Below, piece by piece: positions 20,323 through 32,702 of a stretch of 64,000 nt of DNA; positions within the stretch are counted from its first letter, which is position 1; each line of letters opens with the position of its first letter. Origin of the DNA: Endocalyx cinctus (lineage: Eukaryota; Ascomycota; Sordariomycetes; Amphisphaeriales; Apiosporaceae); contig BCKC01000003.1 in the NCBI GenBank assembly GCA_001600455.1, forward strand, positions 3,386,315 to 3,450,314, given 5' to 3'. The notes beneath the pieces are model-generated. The model ran no database searches and was not told where the DNA came from. It saw only the letters and a program-made list of their open reading frames with translations. The translations under genes were made by a program, and so were the position numbers.

Positions 20323-22265
20323 ATGTTGTCTCTTGGTGTGATTTTGTGTGGCGTCTTGTCCACTACTACTCTTGCGCGCTCAACTCTACGAGATAGCGCA
20401 CAGAATGTATTAATTGATAATTCTGAATCCTCGGGTTTTAAATGCGATCTTCCGAAAGAAATCGACCCTTCGAACGATGGACTACCTGCGGCTCGAGACC
20501 TATTCACCAGCCATGAAGCGTTGATGTTGCAGGTTGAAAGGCATGCTAGCATAGTGAAGATACCTAGCATCTCGTACGACGATAATGGAGAGCCTCTCGA
20601 AGATCCGCGATGGAATGTATTCTATACCCTGCATGCCGCCCTTGCCCGCTTGTATCCAAATGTGTGAGTAGTGCGTGAAGATGAAAAAAGGCTTGAAATT
20701 GGCCTGAAGTCGGCGTCCCACTAAAACGTTCCTAGTCACCTTCGGATGGCCCGCGACACGGTAAATACTTTTGGATTGGTTTATACGATACGAGGAACCG
20801 ATCCGTCGCTCAAGCCTCTCATGCTTGCTGCCCACCAAGATGTCGTACCAGTCGCAGATGCATCTACCTGGAAATATCCTCCTTTCTCCGCTCATTTTGA
20901 TGGTCAGTGGCTATGGGGTCGAGGATCTTCCGATGATAAGAACAGTTTGACGGCATTGATGTCTGCCTTGGAAGAACTTCTATCAAATCCTCTCTGGGTG
21001 CCAAAGCGAACCATCATTCTTGCTCTCGGATTTGACGAGGAATGCTCTGGACGGAGAGGCGCCGGTGCTATCGGTCCATACTTGGAGCAACTATGGGGTC
21101 CTAATTCCATGGCCTTAATTTTGGATGAAGGGGGCATGGGATTAGAGCTTGTAGACAACGATACCTTGTGTAAGTCACCGAAAAAAAAGACGGACTATTC
21201 AGATCAGCCAGACTGACTTATTGTTATAGATGCCCTTCCTGCCGTTATGGAGAAGGGCCACGTTGATATCTGGCTCGAGCTACACGTTAATGGCGGCCAT
21301 TCGTCGACGCCATTTCCTCATACAGGAATCGGTATTATGGCCGAGATCGTGCATCAAATAGAGTCCAACCCCTGGGAGCCCGAGCTCATTAAAGGATCTC
21401 CAATACACAACCATTTCGTCTGTCAGGCGAGATACTCGCCAAATGCCTCGCCCAAAATCACGAAACTAATCGAGAAAGGGGATCTGAAGGCTTTAACCAA
21501 GGAACTGGTCACAATTGACCGAGCGACTCAATATCGGATTCAAACTTCTCAGGCTGTGGATTACTTTATAGGCGGTGTTAAAATTAACGCGATGCCTGAA
21601 AAGATTAGAATCGGCGTAAACCACCGCATTGCACCCCAGGATTCTATTCCGGCGGTGAAAGCAAACATTCTCAAGCAAATTAAGCCAGTTGTCAATAAAT
21701 TTGGATTGGCAGTTAGCCCGTTCGAGGGCGAGGAGATGAACCCGGAGTTCAATATGCTAGAATATATTGCCGAAGATGGAATCAAAGTAGACCCGATGTA
21801 CGAAGTTGAGTACAACGGCTCACTCATCCTAACATCGAGCCAACGCACCAAGCCCGCCCCGATCTCCCCTACGTCGGGTCCAATCTGGGATGTATTTTCG
21901 GGGACCATACAACACACATTTGCTTTCGAAGATGGTAAGGTGGTTCCTGTGGGAGAGCTTATGACCGGAAATACCGACACTCGTCACTATTTGAGTAAGT
22001 ACAAAAACGCCTTAATCAAGAAATACTAAAAAGTGATGCATGAAGTACTAATCGGGATGCAAATACAGGCTTGAGCCCGAACGTGTATCGCTGGGTACCA
22101 CGTCGTGATGGCCTTACCGTGAACGCGCACACGGTCGATGAGGGGATTGACATGGGGGGCCACATGGAAGTTTTGAGCTTTTACTATGATCTTATTCGAA
22201 ACTTTGACGCTTCTATAGTCGGCACTACCGACAGCCGATCCTTCACTGAAGCTGGCGAGCTATAG
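20323..22265 (+). CDS. M20 family carboxypeptidase (Cps1-like)
   Basis: Zinc carboxypeptidase of the M20/Cps1 group, 578 residues, with exons 20323-20663, 20736-21169, 21230-21994 and 22069-22265; all three introns are short GT-AG introns with matching phase. An N-terminal hydrophobic segment (MLSLGVILCGVLSTTTLA) serves as signal peptide or anchor, so the enzyme acts in the vacuole or outside the cell. The metal-binding and catalytic residues are all present: Ala-His-Gln-Asp-Val-Val-Pro, Gly-Arg-Gly-Ser-Ser-Asp-Asp-Lys, Asp-Glu-Glu-Cys-Ser-Gly, Gly-Gly-His-Ser-Ser-Thr-Pro in the lid domain, and the last His in Asn-Ala-His-Thr-Val-Asp-Glu. Yeast Cps1 trims C-terminal residues from peptides for nitrogen supply, and a similar role is likely here. 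Length matches the family. Confidence 0.9.
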
Positions 22266-22785
22266 TCTACGGATTGGAGATTCACAGTAATCCTAACAAC
22301 CGCCAGAGATCATGAGAATAGTGTAGATACTGGACAATTTGGATATAACGAAGGAGACGAAAAGAAAAACCCTCAAGTATCAAAATATACTGTTTATGAG
22401 ATGCAATCAGTTACCTAGGTAATTTAGGACAAGGAATTTCAGTACTAAGTAAGCACTGAAGTAATGTTCCGTAAGCTTAACTGCATAGCCTGCCAGCCTG
22501 CCTAGGTACTACCTATAGACCTTACCTACCTAAGTAATCAATCTACTTACTTGAGTAGTTAGAGTACCAACTACGGAGTACAGAGCACTAAATACACTTA
22601 CTTAGGGCACTTCAGTAAACCTAAATTGCCATGATTCACCACCTGCCGCTTATCAGATTTAGCTAGGTGAACTTCCACAAAACTAGTGTAAGATTATCTT
22701 ATACTATTCTGAACCTCCAATTAAAAAGGGACGGGAAAAGAGGCCGAAACTGAGACATGATGATGGTAAGGTTATATTATTCATC
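22266..22785. other. Intergenic / promoter of rhomboid gene
   Basis: 520 bases of AT-rich DNA with repeated TACCTA/TAGGTA words. No gene seen. Confidence 0.5.
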
Positions 22786-24534
22786 ATGTCCATAGCTCCC
22801 GCCGTAATATTGCCTTCAAATTTCCACATTGGGCTGCGCGCTGCCATTCGTACTCCCGGGAAGATATTCCTTCCACCAGCGACTCGTTGGCTTTCCACTA
22901 CAAGTCGACAATCCAGTTCTATACAGCAATGCCTTAAACATAGTGCTCAACGGGGCTCAAATCCCCTAAGGGCGCCAAAGCGTTTTCCAGCCTCGAATAT
23001 TTTACCTAAAACGACGGTTCGCTCGTTTGGACGATTTCGCGCAGCAACTAGATATATAGATTTACCGAAATCATATAAAGATGCGGAGGGTTTACCCATC
23101 CGTCGAGAAGACCTGGATCTGAAGGAGAAGAACGAAATTTTCGGGCAATCCATATCCTTAGGCGACGCCAACCAGCTTCTCAAGATCATACACGGTAGAC
23201 GGGTTGCCGGGACATTGAACGACCCATCTCTCCAACGTAATACTAAGCGCTTCCAGCCGCAGCATATCAAAACAGCACTGGAATACCTTCGAAAAAATAT
23301 ACCCGTCAATGAGATTTTGAACGCCGGTCTACGCGCCGAGGACGAACTTGCGCTTATCGAAGAAAATGAACGGGCTAAAGAAGAGTCGACACCAGAACCA
23401 ACCGAAGGAGCTTCCGTGCAGAATCCTCCAACCGAATTACAAGACGAAACGACCGAAGAATTAACGGGTAGACTGCCCGAGAAGCCGGGAAGTGACTCAG
23501 TCTACGGTATAGGAAACTTCGATAAAATTCGTGCCGAGAATGTCGCCAGGCAGAGAGCTGAGGAGGCGCGGGAAGAAGAAGAGCGGAAGAAACGAGAAGA
23601 GGAGGAGGCGCTGGGAAACATAGGCCCCCTGTCTACCCAGACATCAAAACCGCGGGAAGTGAATCTATGGGCAAAGAAGCACGCCGAACGCTCCATGTCA
23701 GGCCTGGCGGGACCACCCGACATGACGGCTTGGGAACGGTTGAGGGGTCCCCTAATAGTAACAGCCGCAGTTTGCATACTTTCTGGATTACTAGCCTACT
23801 ATTATGAACCCTGGCCTGAGTCTGATCGATTATTTCCGGATATCTCACCATCCATAGCTACATGTCTTACTATCATAGCAGCCAATGTGGCGGTAACCGC
23901 GCTTTGGAAATTCCCCCCTGCATGGGCGATGCTAAACCGATATTTCCTCGTCATAGCAGCTACACCGCGGCCCCTACAGGTAGCAGGCGCCGTATTCTCC
24001 CACCAGACTCTCAGCCATCTCGCAATCAACATGATGTTTCTATGCCTTGTTGGACCTCGACTGCACGACGAGCTCGGCCGCGGCAACTTCCTAGCTCTGT
24101 ACCTCTCGACGGGTGTAGTGTCGTTCATGTCGTCGCTCTCGTACATGGTTCTTTATCGCGGCCTCGTCTTCACGACTCTCGGTGCGTCGGGCCCCGTCTT
24201 CGCCGCCATGACGGCCTACTTTTGGCTCCACAAATTTGACGAGTTCCGCATCTTGGGCCTGCCTCCGGAGCCCATCCAGGCGCCCCAGGGTCTCGCCTTC
24301 ATGGGTCTCCTCCTCGGAACCCAGATTTGGCCGATACTGAGGGCCAAGAGCCATTTGATAGATACCACGGCCCATCTCGTCGGCATGGTGGCTGGTGTCG
24401 CGTTTATCGAGATTTTAAAGAAGATATGGGCCCTCAAGGCGAAGAACAACGCGCAGGCTATAAGCAAGTTGGAGAAGGGATACGAGGCACCTTCGGACCT
24501 GAAGGTCGAGGTGTCGGACCCGGTCAAACGGTGA
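22786..24534 (+). CDS. Mitochondrial rhomboid protease (Pcp1/PARL-like)
   Basis: Intramembrane serine protease of the inner mitochondrial membrane; yeast Pcp1 processes Mgm1 and Ccp1. Single exon of 582 residues. The N-terminus is rich in Arg, Ser and Ala with no acidic residues for about 40 positions, a typical import presequence. A long hydrophilic region with many Glu (about 190-290) precedes the membrane core. Several helices follow (about 325-555), with the catalytic Gly-Ala-Ser-Gly at 466-469 (Ser468) and the partner His530 in Thr-Thr-Ala-His-Leu-Val-Gly. The His and Asn of Ser-His-Leu-Ala-Ile-Asn-Met-Met in an earlier helix match the oxyanion-hole region. The long acidic linker, longer than in yeast Pcp1, is common in filamentous fungi as far as I know. 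Ordinary housekeeping gene. Confidence 0.88.
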   Translation: MSIAPAVILPSNFHIGLRAAIRTPGKIFLPPATRWLSTTSRQSSSIQQCLKHSAQRGSNPLRAPKRFPASNILPKTTVRSFGRFRAATRYIDLPKSYKDAEGLPIRREDLDLKEKNEIFGQSISLGDANQLLKIIHGRRVAGTLNDPSLQRNTKRFQPQHIKTALEYLRKNIPVNEILNAGLRAEDELALIEENERAKEESTPEPTEGASVQNPPTELQDETTEELTGRLPEKPGSDSVYGIGNFDKIRAENVARQRAEEAREEEERKKREEEEALGNIGPLSTQTSKPREVNLWAKKHAERSMSGLAGPPDMTAWERLRGPLIVTAAVCILSGLLAYYYEPWPESDRLFPDISPSIATCLTIIAANVAVTALWKFPPAWAMLNRYFLVIAATPRPLQVAGAVFSHQTLSHLAINMMFLCLVGPRLHDELGRGNFLALYLSTGVVSFMSSLSYMVLYRGLVFTTLGASGPVFAAMTAYFWLHKFDEFRILGLPPEPIQAPQGLAFMGLLLGTQIWPILRAKSHLIDTTAHLVGMVAGVAFIEILKKIWALKAKNNAQAISKLEKGYEAPSDLKVEVSDPVKR

Positions 24535-26825
24535 CGATAGGGTTTCCATAATTAGCCATATACATGAATTCCGTCACAGATTTTACTAGCTTGGAAGAAA
24601 TTACCGCTTGCTACGCCCTTGATATAAGCGGCAAACACTCATCCCCTTCATTCGCGCATATGAATCTGTATAATATTGATCAATCATAAACTGCATATAG
24701 ACAACATATCTTGTATTCTTGTATCTACCTCACTATGTAATTATATTCTAAGCGAGCATAGCTAGAGTCTGGAGAGGTTAAAACGATTTCATGTATCTTT
24801 TGCTAGCATGAAATGAGTGTGGTTGTTATAAGAATGTTGCGAAGATAATTCGTAGTCCAGCCCAATACTATAGTTGGAGGAATGGGGTGATATGCTGCGT
24901 CCTAACCTAGCTCATTGGTTCACGAATTCGCACAGCTAGTCGCTTCCTTCTTTTCCTATCGACGCCCACAATGGCTATAGACCGGCCGTCTTAGAAATAT
25001 ACCAATTCTAGATTTGATCTAGATCGTTATTTGAATCCACTCTTAGTGTGATGCGATATCTGCCCGTCTTTGTAAAAAAAAAAAAAAAGAGAGAGAGAGA
25101 GAGAGAGGCGGAGTGAGTCCAAGCACGGGTCTGTAAGCAGGTCTCGCTCGTGTGGACGGTCTTTGTTTCCGTCATCGCGCAGAGTGGCAGCTTCTAACCC
25201 CGCGAACGAAGCGGCTAGCTCCTCAATGTCGTCGATCTGGCAGATTCATCCCACTTGAACGGCATGATCCATATAATAGTACGCAGAAATGCTCTGGATT
25301 ATATGTAGGGAACTAGAGCTAAGGATGAATTTTACTGAGTAGTGTATTTGGTATTACCGTTACACGTGCTATCATTGGAGATTCTGTTCTAGCAAGAAAA
25401 TGCCGTGTAACCCGTCTAGACCCAATGGAGTTGAAGGAATCCATTAGGTGGTATTGTCACCCCCTGGTCATGAGTTCACCTTATTTTCCGCCCGCCGGCT
25501 GACCTATCTACTCGGCATCTAATACCCGAATGAATTGGTTTGAAATGTCGAGCATCTTAAATCTTTCCTTTTTTATACTATTGTAATTTAATATTTAAGT
25601 ACATACACTACTGTGTAGTATATGGATATAGATAAGCTATGAAACGAACTATACTACAGCAAGTATGATAGCTTTATAGGAGTGGGAATATGGGGTCATG
25701 TTTGGTCGTCAGACTGTTATCAATTATGGTATGATATCAAAAAAGAAAATATTGTCATCGACAAAAAGACATGGAACTTTTTGGCCAGGCAGCTAGGGAG
25801 CTCCGAAAGCCCCCCTGCATGGAGAAATAAGTAGGGATCAGGTCCACGGGTCTACTAAAGTAGTGCTCATAGATGATACTATATTTACAGGGATAGCTCA
25901 GTACAAATATCGTCATCGCTATCCACCAAACTCAGATCTTCTAATCTAGGAAAATACAAAAGTAAGAATATAAAATACACATTCAAGATCTAGTATCGTT
26001 TGATCTGATTTATAGGAAAGCAATTGGAGAAAGTAGAATTCAAAGCACAACGTAGAAAGAAGCAATGGGTTAAGATAGGATATTACAATATACTTTAACA
26101 GCAGGCCTCAATGAGTCTCAGATCATCTTATTAGTTCAAGTACTGGAGGCTTGGCATACGTCGATTAGCCATATTATACCTTGTCCTTGTTTGTGTATAG
26201 ATTGTACTGTAATAGTGTACGCAGTTACTCGCCCAAAAAAATAATAATAATAATAAAAAACCGTGCCTGGAGACCTTGTCGCGTCGCCATCTCAATAATA
26301 ATATGTGAGGTAACCTACCCTACCCACCAAACACCACATCATCCTCATCTAATAATTCTCACCTACGTATACACTATTTCTCTACAGATTTATTGGTAGT
26401 TAGTTGTTTAGGTACTATCGTATGTGCAATTATTAGTATGAAATAAATTACTTGCCTGATTTTCTCACGTGTGCCTTCATCTCCGTTCACTCTTTTTTTC
26501 CCGCTTGTTTTCCTGGTATTCTATCATCCCTTTCTCTGTTCCTTGCGCCTACCAGCCGCATAATCATCCCTACTTCCCTGTTTTACTTCATCTTTTTTAA
26601 CCGTTTACTTTCAGAAATTGATCCATCCATCATTGACCAACTTTTCTATCCTATCTTGGGAGCTATGACATCTTAAGTTGTTGATATTTCCTGTTCTCAG
26701 CCTTATACCTAGAAATTCCTAAAAATAAGCAACATCCTTACTCTGTCGGCTTACTAGTTGGCTCCTTTCAACTTCTTGTTCTCATACATAATATAATCAA
26801 TAAATTTGTTTTTCTGAGTATCATC
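24535..26825. other. Long intergenic region; promoter of PhoD-like gene at right
   Basis: About 2.3 kb without a gene. It contains A15 followed by nine GA units (25074-25107), and a pyrimidine-rich stretch (about 26455-26610) typical of fungal promoters and 5' leaders. Small frames here lack start codons or homology. Confidence 0.55.
25074..25107. repeat. A15(GA)9 simple repeat
   Basis: Fifteen A followed by alternating GA. The same A15 plus GA order occurs in the BBE-like oxidase intron at 44852-44877. Confidence 0.9.
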
Positions 26826-29419
26826 ATGGCTGCGCACGAACACGATAATCTGCACGACTTGTCGGATGAAGAGGTCAGAAACCCTTATGCGTCCGCGAAC
26901 AGATGGCGACACCAAGAATCCTCCTCGTTTCACCGCGCCGCCGTCGCACGCGATCCCCATTCTGCGACTCCAGACACGAGGGATCTCACTAATTTCTTCA
27001 ACTCTGACCGAGTCGAAAACGAGCGACCTCCCACTAACGGTACCGGCAATTTCAAGCCAATTATCATTAATGGCGCCGATGGCGTTACCGATGGCGCGGT
27101 CGTGGAAGACGGCAAGGAGATCGTCTGTGGGCCGCTATTGAACTACAGACATATGAAAAATAACACGTGGAATGGCAGTGTGCTGATTGTCACGAAAGGC
27201 GGCGGCAAAACCCAACAATTCCAGCCGGTTCTTCGTATCCAGCGTGTCGAGGACGCTCGTAGCCAGATAGGTTTTATTCATGAAGGCTCCGCGGTCAACG
27301 GCACCGAAGCGGCCACCAATGGCGGTGATGCTGCCGCTATGATCAGTGGCGGGGCCGAGGTTCCCGGTGTTTGCCTTTATTCCGATCCTCGAAACACGTT
27401 CTGGAGTTTTGCTATAACTTGCGACATGAGCGATACAGAGACAAAATGGGCGTATGCCATTGCTGACGTCCGATACAAAAGCCACACGAAACCAAAGATT
27501 AATTACTTTTATATCCCTTCGATCCACGAGTCAATGAGGATCATGTTCCATTCGTGTAATGGTTTCAGTGTTGGTACGGACGAAGACGCTTGGAGTGGAC
27601 CGGCGTTGTGGAACGACGTGATGAGAAGCCACGCCGAGCACCCCTTCCACGTAATGATTGGTGGAGGCGATCAGATATACAACGACGGTATTAGGGTTAA
27701 CGGACCGTTGCGACAATGGACTGACATTGGCAACCCCAAGAAGCGCCGCGAGTTTCCCTTCCCCGAGAGTTTACGAGCTGCTTGCGACGACTACTACCTA
27801 AAGAACTACATCCGATGGTACTCGACTGAACCTTTCGCCGCTGCTAATGGACAGATAGCCCAGCTTAACATCTGGGACGATCATGACATTATTGACGGCT
27901 TCGGTTCGTACGTGAACGAGTTTATGAAGTGCGACGTTTTCCGAGGTATTGGTGGTACTGCTCACAAATATTACATGTTATTCCAACACCATCTAGCGCC
28001 GCCCGCCTCGACTTACACCACAGATGCTCCTCAGACTATGGAACATGATCCAGCGCAAGACCCTGCTCAACTGAAGGACACCTTCGTCAGGCCTCAAGAA
28101 ATCAACGACCCGTTGTATATTATCGGTAGCAAGCCAGGACCGTATGTCGCAGAGCACTCGATGAACATGTTCACCCAGCTAGGCGCACGTATCGCATTTA
28201 TGGGCATCGATGCCCGAACGGAACGTACCCGACATCAGGTCAACTATCCTGAAACGTATGACCTCATTTTTAACCGAGTACAAGGAGAGCTTCGAGCCGC
28301 CCAGAGCGCCGGAAAGCCTTTTAGGCATCTGATCTTGCTACTAGGAATTCCCATCGCCTATCCTGTAAGCTATTTCCATCTTCGTAACTTCGCTGTCTCG
28401 TTTCTAACCAAAAGTTCATATTAGCGGCTTACTTGGCTGGAGAACGTCTTTTCGAGCCCCATGATCGCGCCTATTAAATTCCTCAACCGCAGATTCGGAT
28501 TTGGTAAGTAGATTTCTCTGGACCCTACCAGGTGTATAATTTCTCATTTATGATTCTAGGCGGTGGCGTATTCAATCACTTCGATGGTAGTGTGGATCTT
28601 TTGGATGATTTGGATGACCACTACACGGCTAGAACCCACAAGAAGGAGCGAAATGCTCTGATCGAGCGTCTACAGACCGTGTGCGCGGAATTTTCCGTCA
28701 GACTCACCATTCTCGGAGGTGACGTCCATCTTGCTGCGCTTGGTCGATTTTACTCGAACCCGAATCTCCATATCCCAGTTGAGGAAGACCATCGGTACAT
28801 GGTTAATGTTGTGTCGTCAGCCATTGTGAACAAGCCACCCCCTTCGGCCATTGCGAACCTCCTCGCGAGCCGGAACAAGATCCATCATCTTAACGGAGAT
28901 ACGGATGAGACGCTCATGAGTCTTTTCGACAAAGATCCGGGTGACTCGAACAAGACGATGAATTCCAACAAAGTTACCATGCCCAGCCGAAACTACGCTA
29001 TCATCACCGAAAACTCTCCGAACAACCCCAGTACCGTTCCGATCCCCCATGCTGATGCAAACGGAGAGACAACCGAGAATGGAACGGCGGCGCAGCAATT
29101 TGATGGTAAAGATGGCCATTCATTCTTATGTGCGGGTGAATTGGGCTCTGGGACCAAGCACAAAGCCGCTTCTTTTGAGACGCACGGTATGGGTAACGAC
29201 GGTTCTTTGGACTGCAGTATTCGAGTAGAAATGGATCAACACGACAAGGAAGGCAAGACCGAACCGTATGGACTCTCAATCCCGGCGCTCAACTACTCGG
29301 CTGGAAAATTCGGAAGCAATATGGAACATCACCGACTTAGGCATCACCGTAGCCAACCGGGAACGAGAGACAGTACAGTAGCGCCTACGACCAGGTCACG
29401 ACCGGAATCGACCAATTAG
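26826..29419 (+). CDS. PhoD-like phosphatase domain protein
   Basis: Large fungal PhoD-like protein (PhoD_2 type), 825 residues, with exons 26826-28364, 28425-28503 and 28560-29419; both introns have consensus ends and the phases fit. Metallophosphatase signatures are visible: Met-Ile-Gly-Gly-Gly-Asp-Gln-Ile-Tyr-Asn-Asp (metal site), Asn-Ile-Trp-Asp-Asp-His-Asp-Ile-Ile-Asp-Gly, Phe-Met-Gly-Ile-Asp-Ala-Arg-Thr-Glu-Arg, and Leu-Gly-Gly-Asp-Val-His-Leu-Ala-Ala. PhoD enzymes hydrolyse phosphodiesters or phosphomonoesters and usually use Fe and Ca. No signal peptide or membrane helix is seen, so this one is likely cytosolic or peripheral, unlike secreted bacterial PhoD. The C-terminal 200 residues are low-complexity, with Asn, Gly and Thr, and end basic. 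The second exon is only 79 bases. Substrate unknown. Confidence 0.87.
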
Positions 29420-30714
29420 TATGCTCGGCTCTGCGGAACCGTCTTTTGTTTTTAATTGGCGAGACGTTAACTATTGCACGAAACTCACGTTACATTGTTC
29501 AGAATGAAGCATGCTTTATTTTTCTGTTCTCTGTTTTCTTTTTCTTCTTCTTTCGCTCAATACCCCTTGGGATCTAAGCAGCCCAGTTAGTTGATCGGAT
29601 AAACAACCCATACCACGAACAGGAACCAATGATGTGTAGAATACCCAGAAAAGGAGAGAGAGAGACTGGTGTTAATGGATAGATGATGATAACTAGATTC
29701 TGTCTAGAGAGCTTTTTATAATTTTCCTTCCTTCTTCTTTCATTCTGTACTTTTATTAAGCCAACTGCACCATCACTATAGATGGCATACGAATATAATA
29801 TGCAACAGAGATAGGGAATATTACTTCTTTCCTCGCGAAGAATTAAGGTAGTCTACCTAGGTAACTTACCTTGGCATGGTGAATACGTAAACGGTCATGA
29901 TGTATACGTATTTAAGCATAGGTAGTTGGCTTATCCGGAATCAACCCCGGTCTGTCGGCGAGGATTTACTATGTAGTATGTATTATGCAAGGTATATTGA
30001 AGGTGAGTGATGTCCCGAACTCGGAATGTTATCGAAAGAATTGAAGATTCTGATTGGCGGTAATGCCCAAACCTACTAAAGTAGCTAATTCCACAGCGAT
30101 GCGGGGAAGCTTTCACAGGGACCTCCCCGCCTAGTTCGCCTAGATTTACATACGTGCCTACATAATCCGGACTTCCTCACCGTCAACTCCACCTATTCAG
30201 CTATTTTCGTGAGGATCTAATACGGATAAGGTAAATATACTAGGTAAAAGAGAGCTTATGCCGTGACAAAGCGATATCAAGTATCGGTGGCTTGCAGGAA
30301 ATTATAAAGCTCGGAAGACTTCACATCAAGTATCACCTAAGTCCCAAGGTTATATCACCTATTTGAGCAATTACAAGCGCAGTCAAGACTTAGTCACTGC
30401 ATTTTATTACACTTTAGACTTCACCTTAACCTTTATTTACCATTTCTATTTCTCATCTTGGAGGGCTACTTCGTTTTTATTAGCTCACTCTACTTCAACT
30501 TCATTGGATCAGCCTTAGTTACCCGTCTCTTTTCGACGCAGGCCTGCATTTCATGAAGTCGACCTAGCCAAGTTATTAGGTTTTGTTTGGTCGACTGACT
30601 GACTTTGGGCTGTTAATCCAATTACTTATACGTAAAATCCAAGCCGCGATTCATATACGACATCTGTGCGCCTTTTCTTTTACCCGACCCCCCTCTTTCT
30701 TCTTTTATTTCATC
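29420..30714. other. Intergenic; promoter of P5C dehydrogenase gene at right
   Basis: About 1.3 kb. CT-rich tract near 29523-29555, a pyrimidine-rich leader just before 30715, and otherwise AT-rich DNA. No gene or RNA recognised. Confidence 0.55.
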
Positions 30715-32702
30715 ATGGCCGCTGTGCTTTGTAGAAGGAATGTCAGTTTGACAAGAACATTTCACTTGAACCTACGCTCTTCGTCCGCAAGATTCAACTG
30801 TGATTGCATAAGGCCAAATTCCCTAGCACCTTCGTACTCGTCCTTGAGAAATATCAGATCGTTCAGTAGTACCGGTACCAAGATGTCTACCCTCGCTACT
30901 TTCAAGATTCCTAAGGTGCTCAATGAGCCGAATGTGAGTTTGTGTGTTCACTAGCATGTATAAGTCCGAGTTCTTTTGGGGAATGGGTAAGCTGACGAAG
31001 CTGTAATAGCACCACTACGCAAAGGACTCCTCCCAGAGAGAAGGCCTACTAGCTGCTGTCGAGGCACTAAAAAATAAAGGTGCCTTAGAAGTACCCCTGG
31101 TAATAGGAGGAAAAGAGGTATGTATAAGCCCTCATAAGCTCTATACTTCTCTTTTTAACTTGAGCATACCTTGTTGACAACGCAATCATTTTATAGATCA
31201 AAACATCTCAAACAGCCAAACAGTACAATCCTTCTGACCATGCCACCACCATTGCAACATACTCTCTCGCAAGCCCCTCAGATATCAATAAGGCTATTGA
31301 CTCCGCATTAGCCGCCAAGCCCGCCTGGGAATCCCTTCCCTTCGCTGACAGGGCTGCCGTCTTTCTCAAGGCTGCCGACCTGGTATCCACGAAATATCGG
31401 TACGAGCTTATGGCGGCTACTATGCTCGGACAGGGCAAAAACGCGTGGCAGGCTGAGATCGATGCTGCCGCCGAGCTTTGTGATTTCTTGAGGTTTAATG
31501 TGCAGTATGCCGAAGAGATGTATGCCCAGCAGCCCGCACATAACTCGCCCGGCGTTTGGAATCGAGTTGAGTACAGACCCTTAGAGGGTTTTGTTTATGC
31601 CATCAGCCCATTCAACTTCACCGCCATTGCTGGAAACCTCCCCGGTGCTCCCGCACTCTTGGGTAACGTCGTCGTCTGGAAGCCGTCGGATTCGGCCATC
31701 GCCTCTAACTGGATACTGTACAACATTCTCCTGGAAGCGGGACTGCCTAAAGACGTAGTGCAGTTTGTGCCCGGAGATCCAGTAGAGGTGACAAAGACGG
31801 TGCTCGCTCACAAGAAGTTTGCCGCGCTTCATTACACCGGTAGCACTGCCGTCTTCCGTCAATTGTATGGCCAGATCGGCCAAGGTACCGCCGAGGGACG
31901 GTATCAGTCGTACCCGCGCATCGTAGGAGAGACCGGCGGCAAGAACTTCCACCTCATACACCAGTCCGCCGACGTCGACAACGCCGTCGTTCAGACTGTT
32001 CGAGGTGCGTTCGAGTACCAAGGCCAGAAGTGCAGCGCCACGAGCCGCGCCTACGTACCTAAATCACTTTGGCCCGAGTTTAAGGAGAAACTTATCAAGG
32101 AGACGAGCGCGCTCAAGGTTGGTCACCCCTCGAGCTCCGAGAACTTCATCGGCCCCGTCATCCACGAGCCGTCGTTCAAGAAGCTATCCAAAGTCATCGA
32201 TGACGCGAAAACCGACAAAGACCTAGAGCTCGTCGTCGGCGGCAAGTACGACGGGTCAAAGGGATACTTCATCCACCCTACCATATACGAGACGAAGGAC
32301 CCTATGCACAAGCTCATGAGCACGGAGCTTTTCGGTCCCGTTCTAACGGTCTATGTCTATGATGACGCCAAAGGTGGCGACGCCGCCAAGGCGTTCGTCG
32401 ACATCTGCGCGACGGTGGATAAGACGGGCGAGTACGGCCTCACGGGCGCCGTGTTCGCGAGCGACCGGGCCGCCGTCCGCGTTGCCGAGGAGCTGCTCCG
32501 CAACAGCGCCGGTAACTTCTACATCAACTGTAAGAGCACGGGTGCCGTGGTCGGACAGCAACCGTTCGGCGGCGCGAGGGCCAGCGGCACCAACGACAAG
32601 GCCGGCAGCATGAACTTGCTAGGCCGCTTCGTGAGCGTGCGAAGTATCAAGGAGGAGTTCTTCGCTACGCCTAAGGTCGCCTACCCGAGCAACGAGATCT
32701 AA
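30715..32702 (+). CDS. Delta-1-pyrroline-5-carboxylate dehydrogenase, mitochondrial
   Basis: Second step of proline catabolism: oxidises P5C/glutamate semialdehyde to glutamate with NAD in the mitochondrial matrix (Put2/PrnC orthologue by family). Exons 30715-30933, 31010-31117 and 31197-32702 give 610 residues. The N-terminus is a long import presequence rich in Arg and Ser; a second Met (codon 57) just before Ser-Thr-Leu-Ala could start a shorter, unimported form. ALDH signatures: Ile-Ser-Pro-Phe-Asn-Phe-Thr-Ala-Ile, Trp-Lys-Pro-Ser-Asp, catalytic Glu354 in Gly-Glu-Thr-Gly-Gly-Lys-Asn, and nucleophile Cys388 in Gly-Gln-Lys-Cys-Ser-Ala. Glu-Leu-Phe-Gly-Pro-Val-Leu and Pro-Phe-Gly-Gly-Ala-Arg-Ala-Ser-Gly-Thr-Asn follow, the latter typical of the P5CDH branch. 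Neighbouring genes are unrelated; the prn cluster is not visible here. Confidence 0.95.

Noticed and set aside
26452..26676. 74-codon Phe/Ser-rich frame
   Set aside because: It is translation of a pyrimidine-rich promoter and 5' leader.
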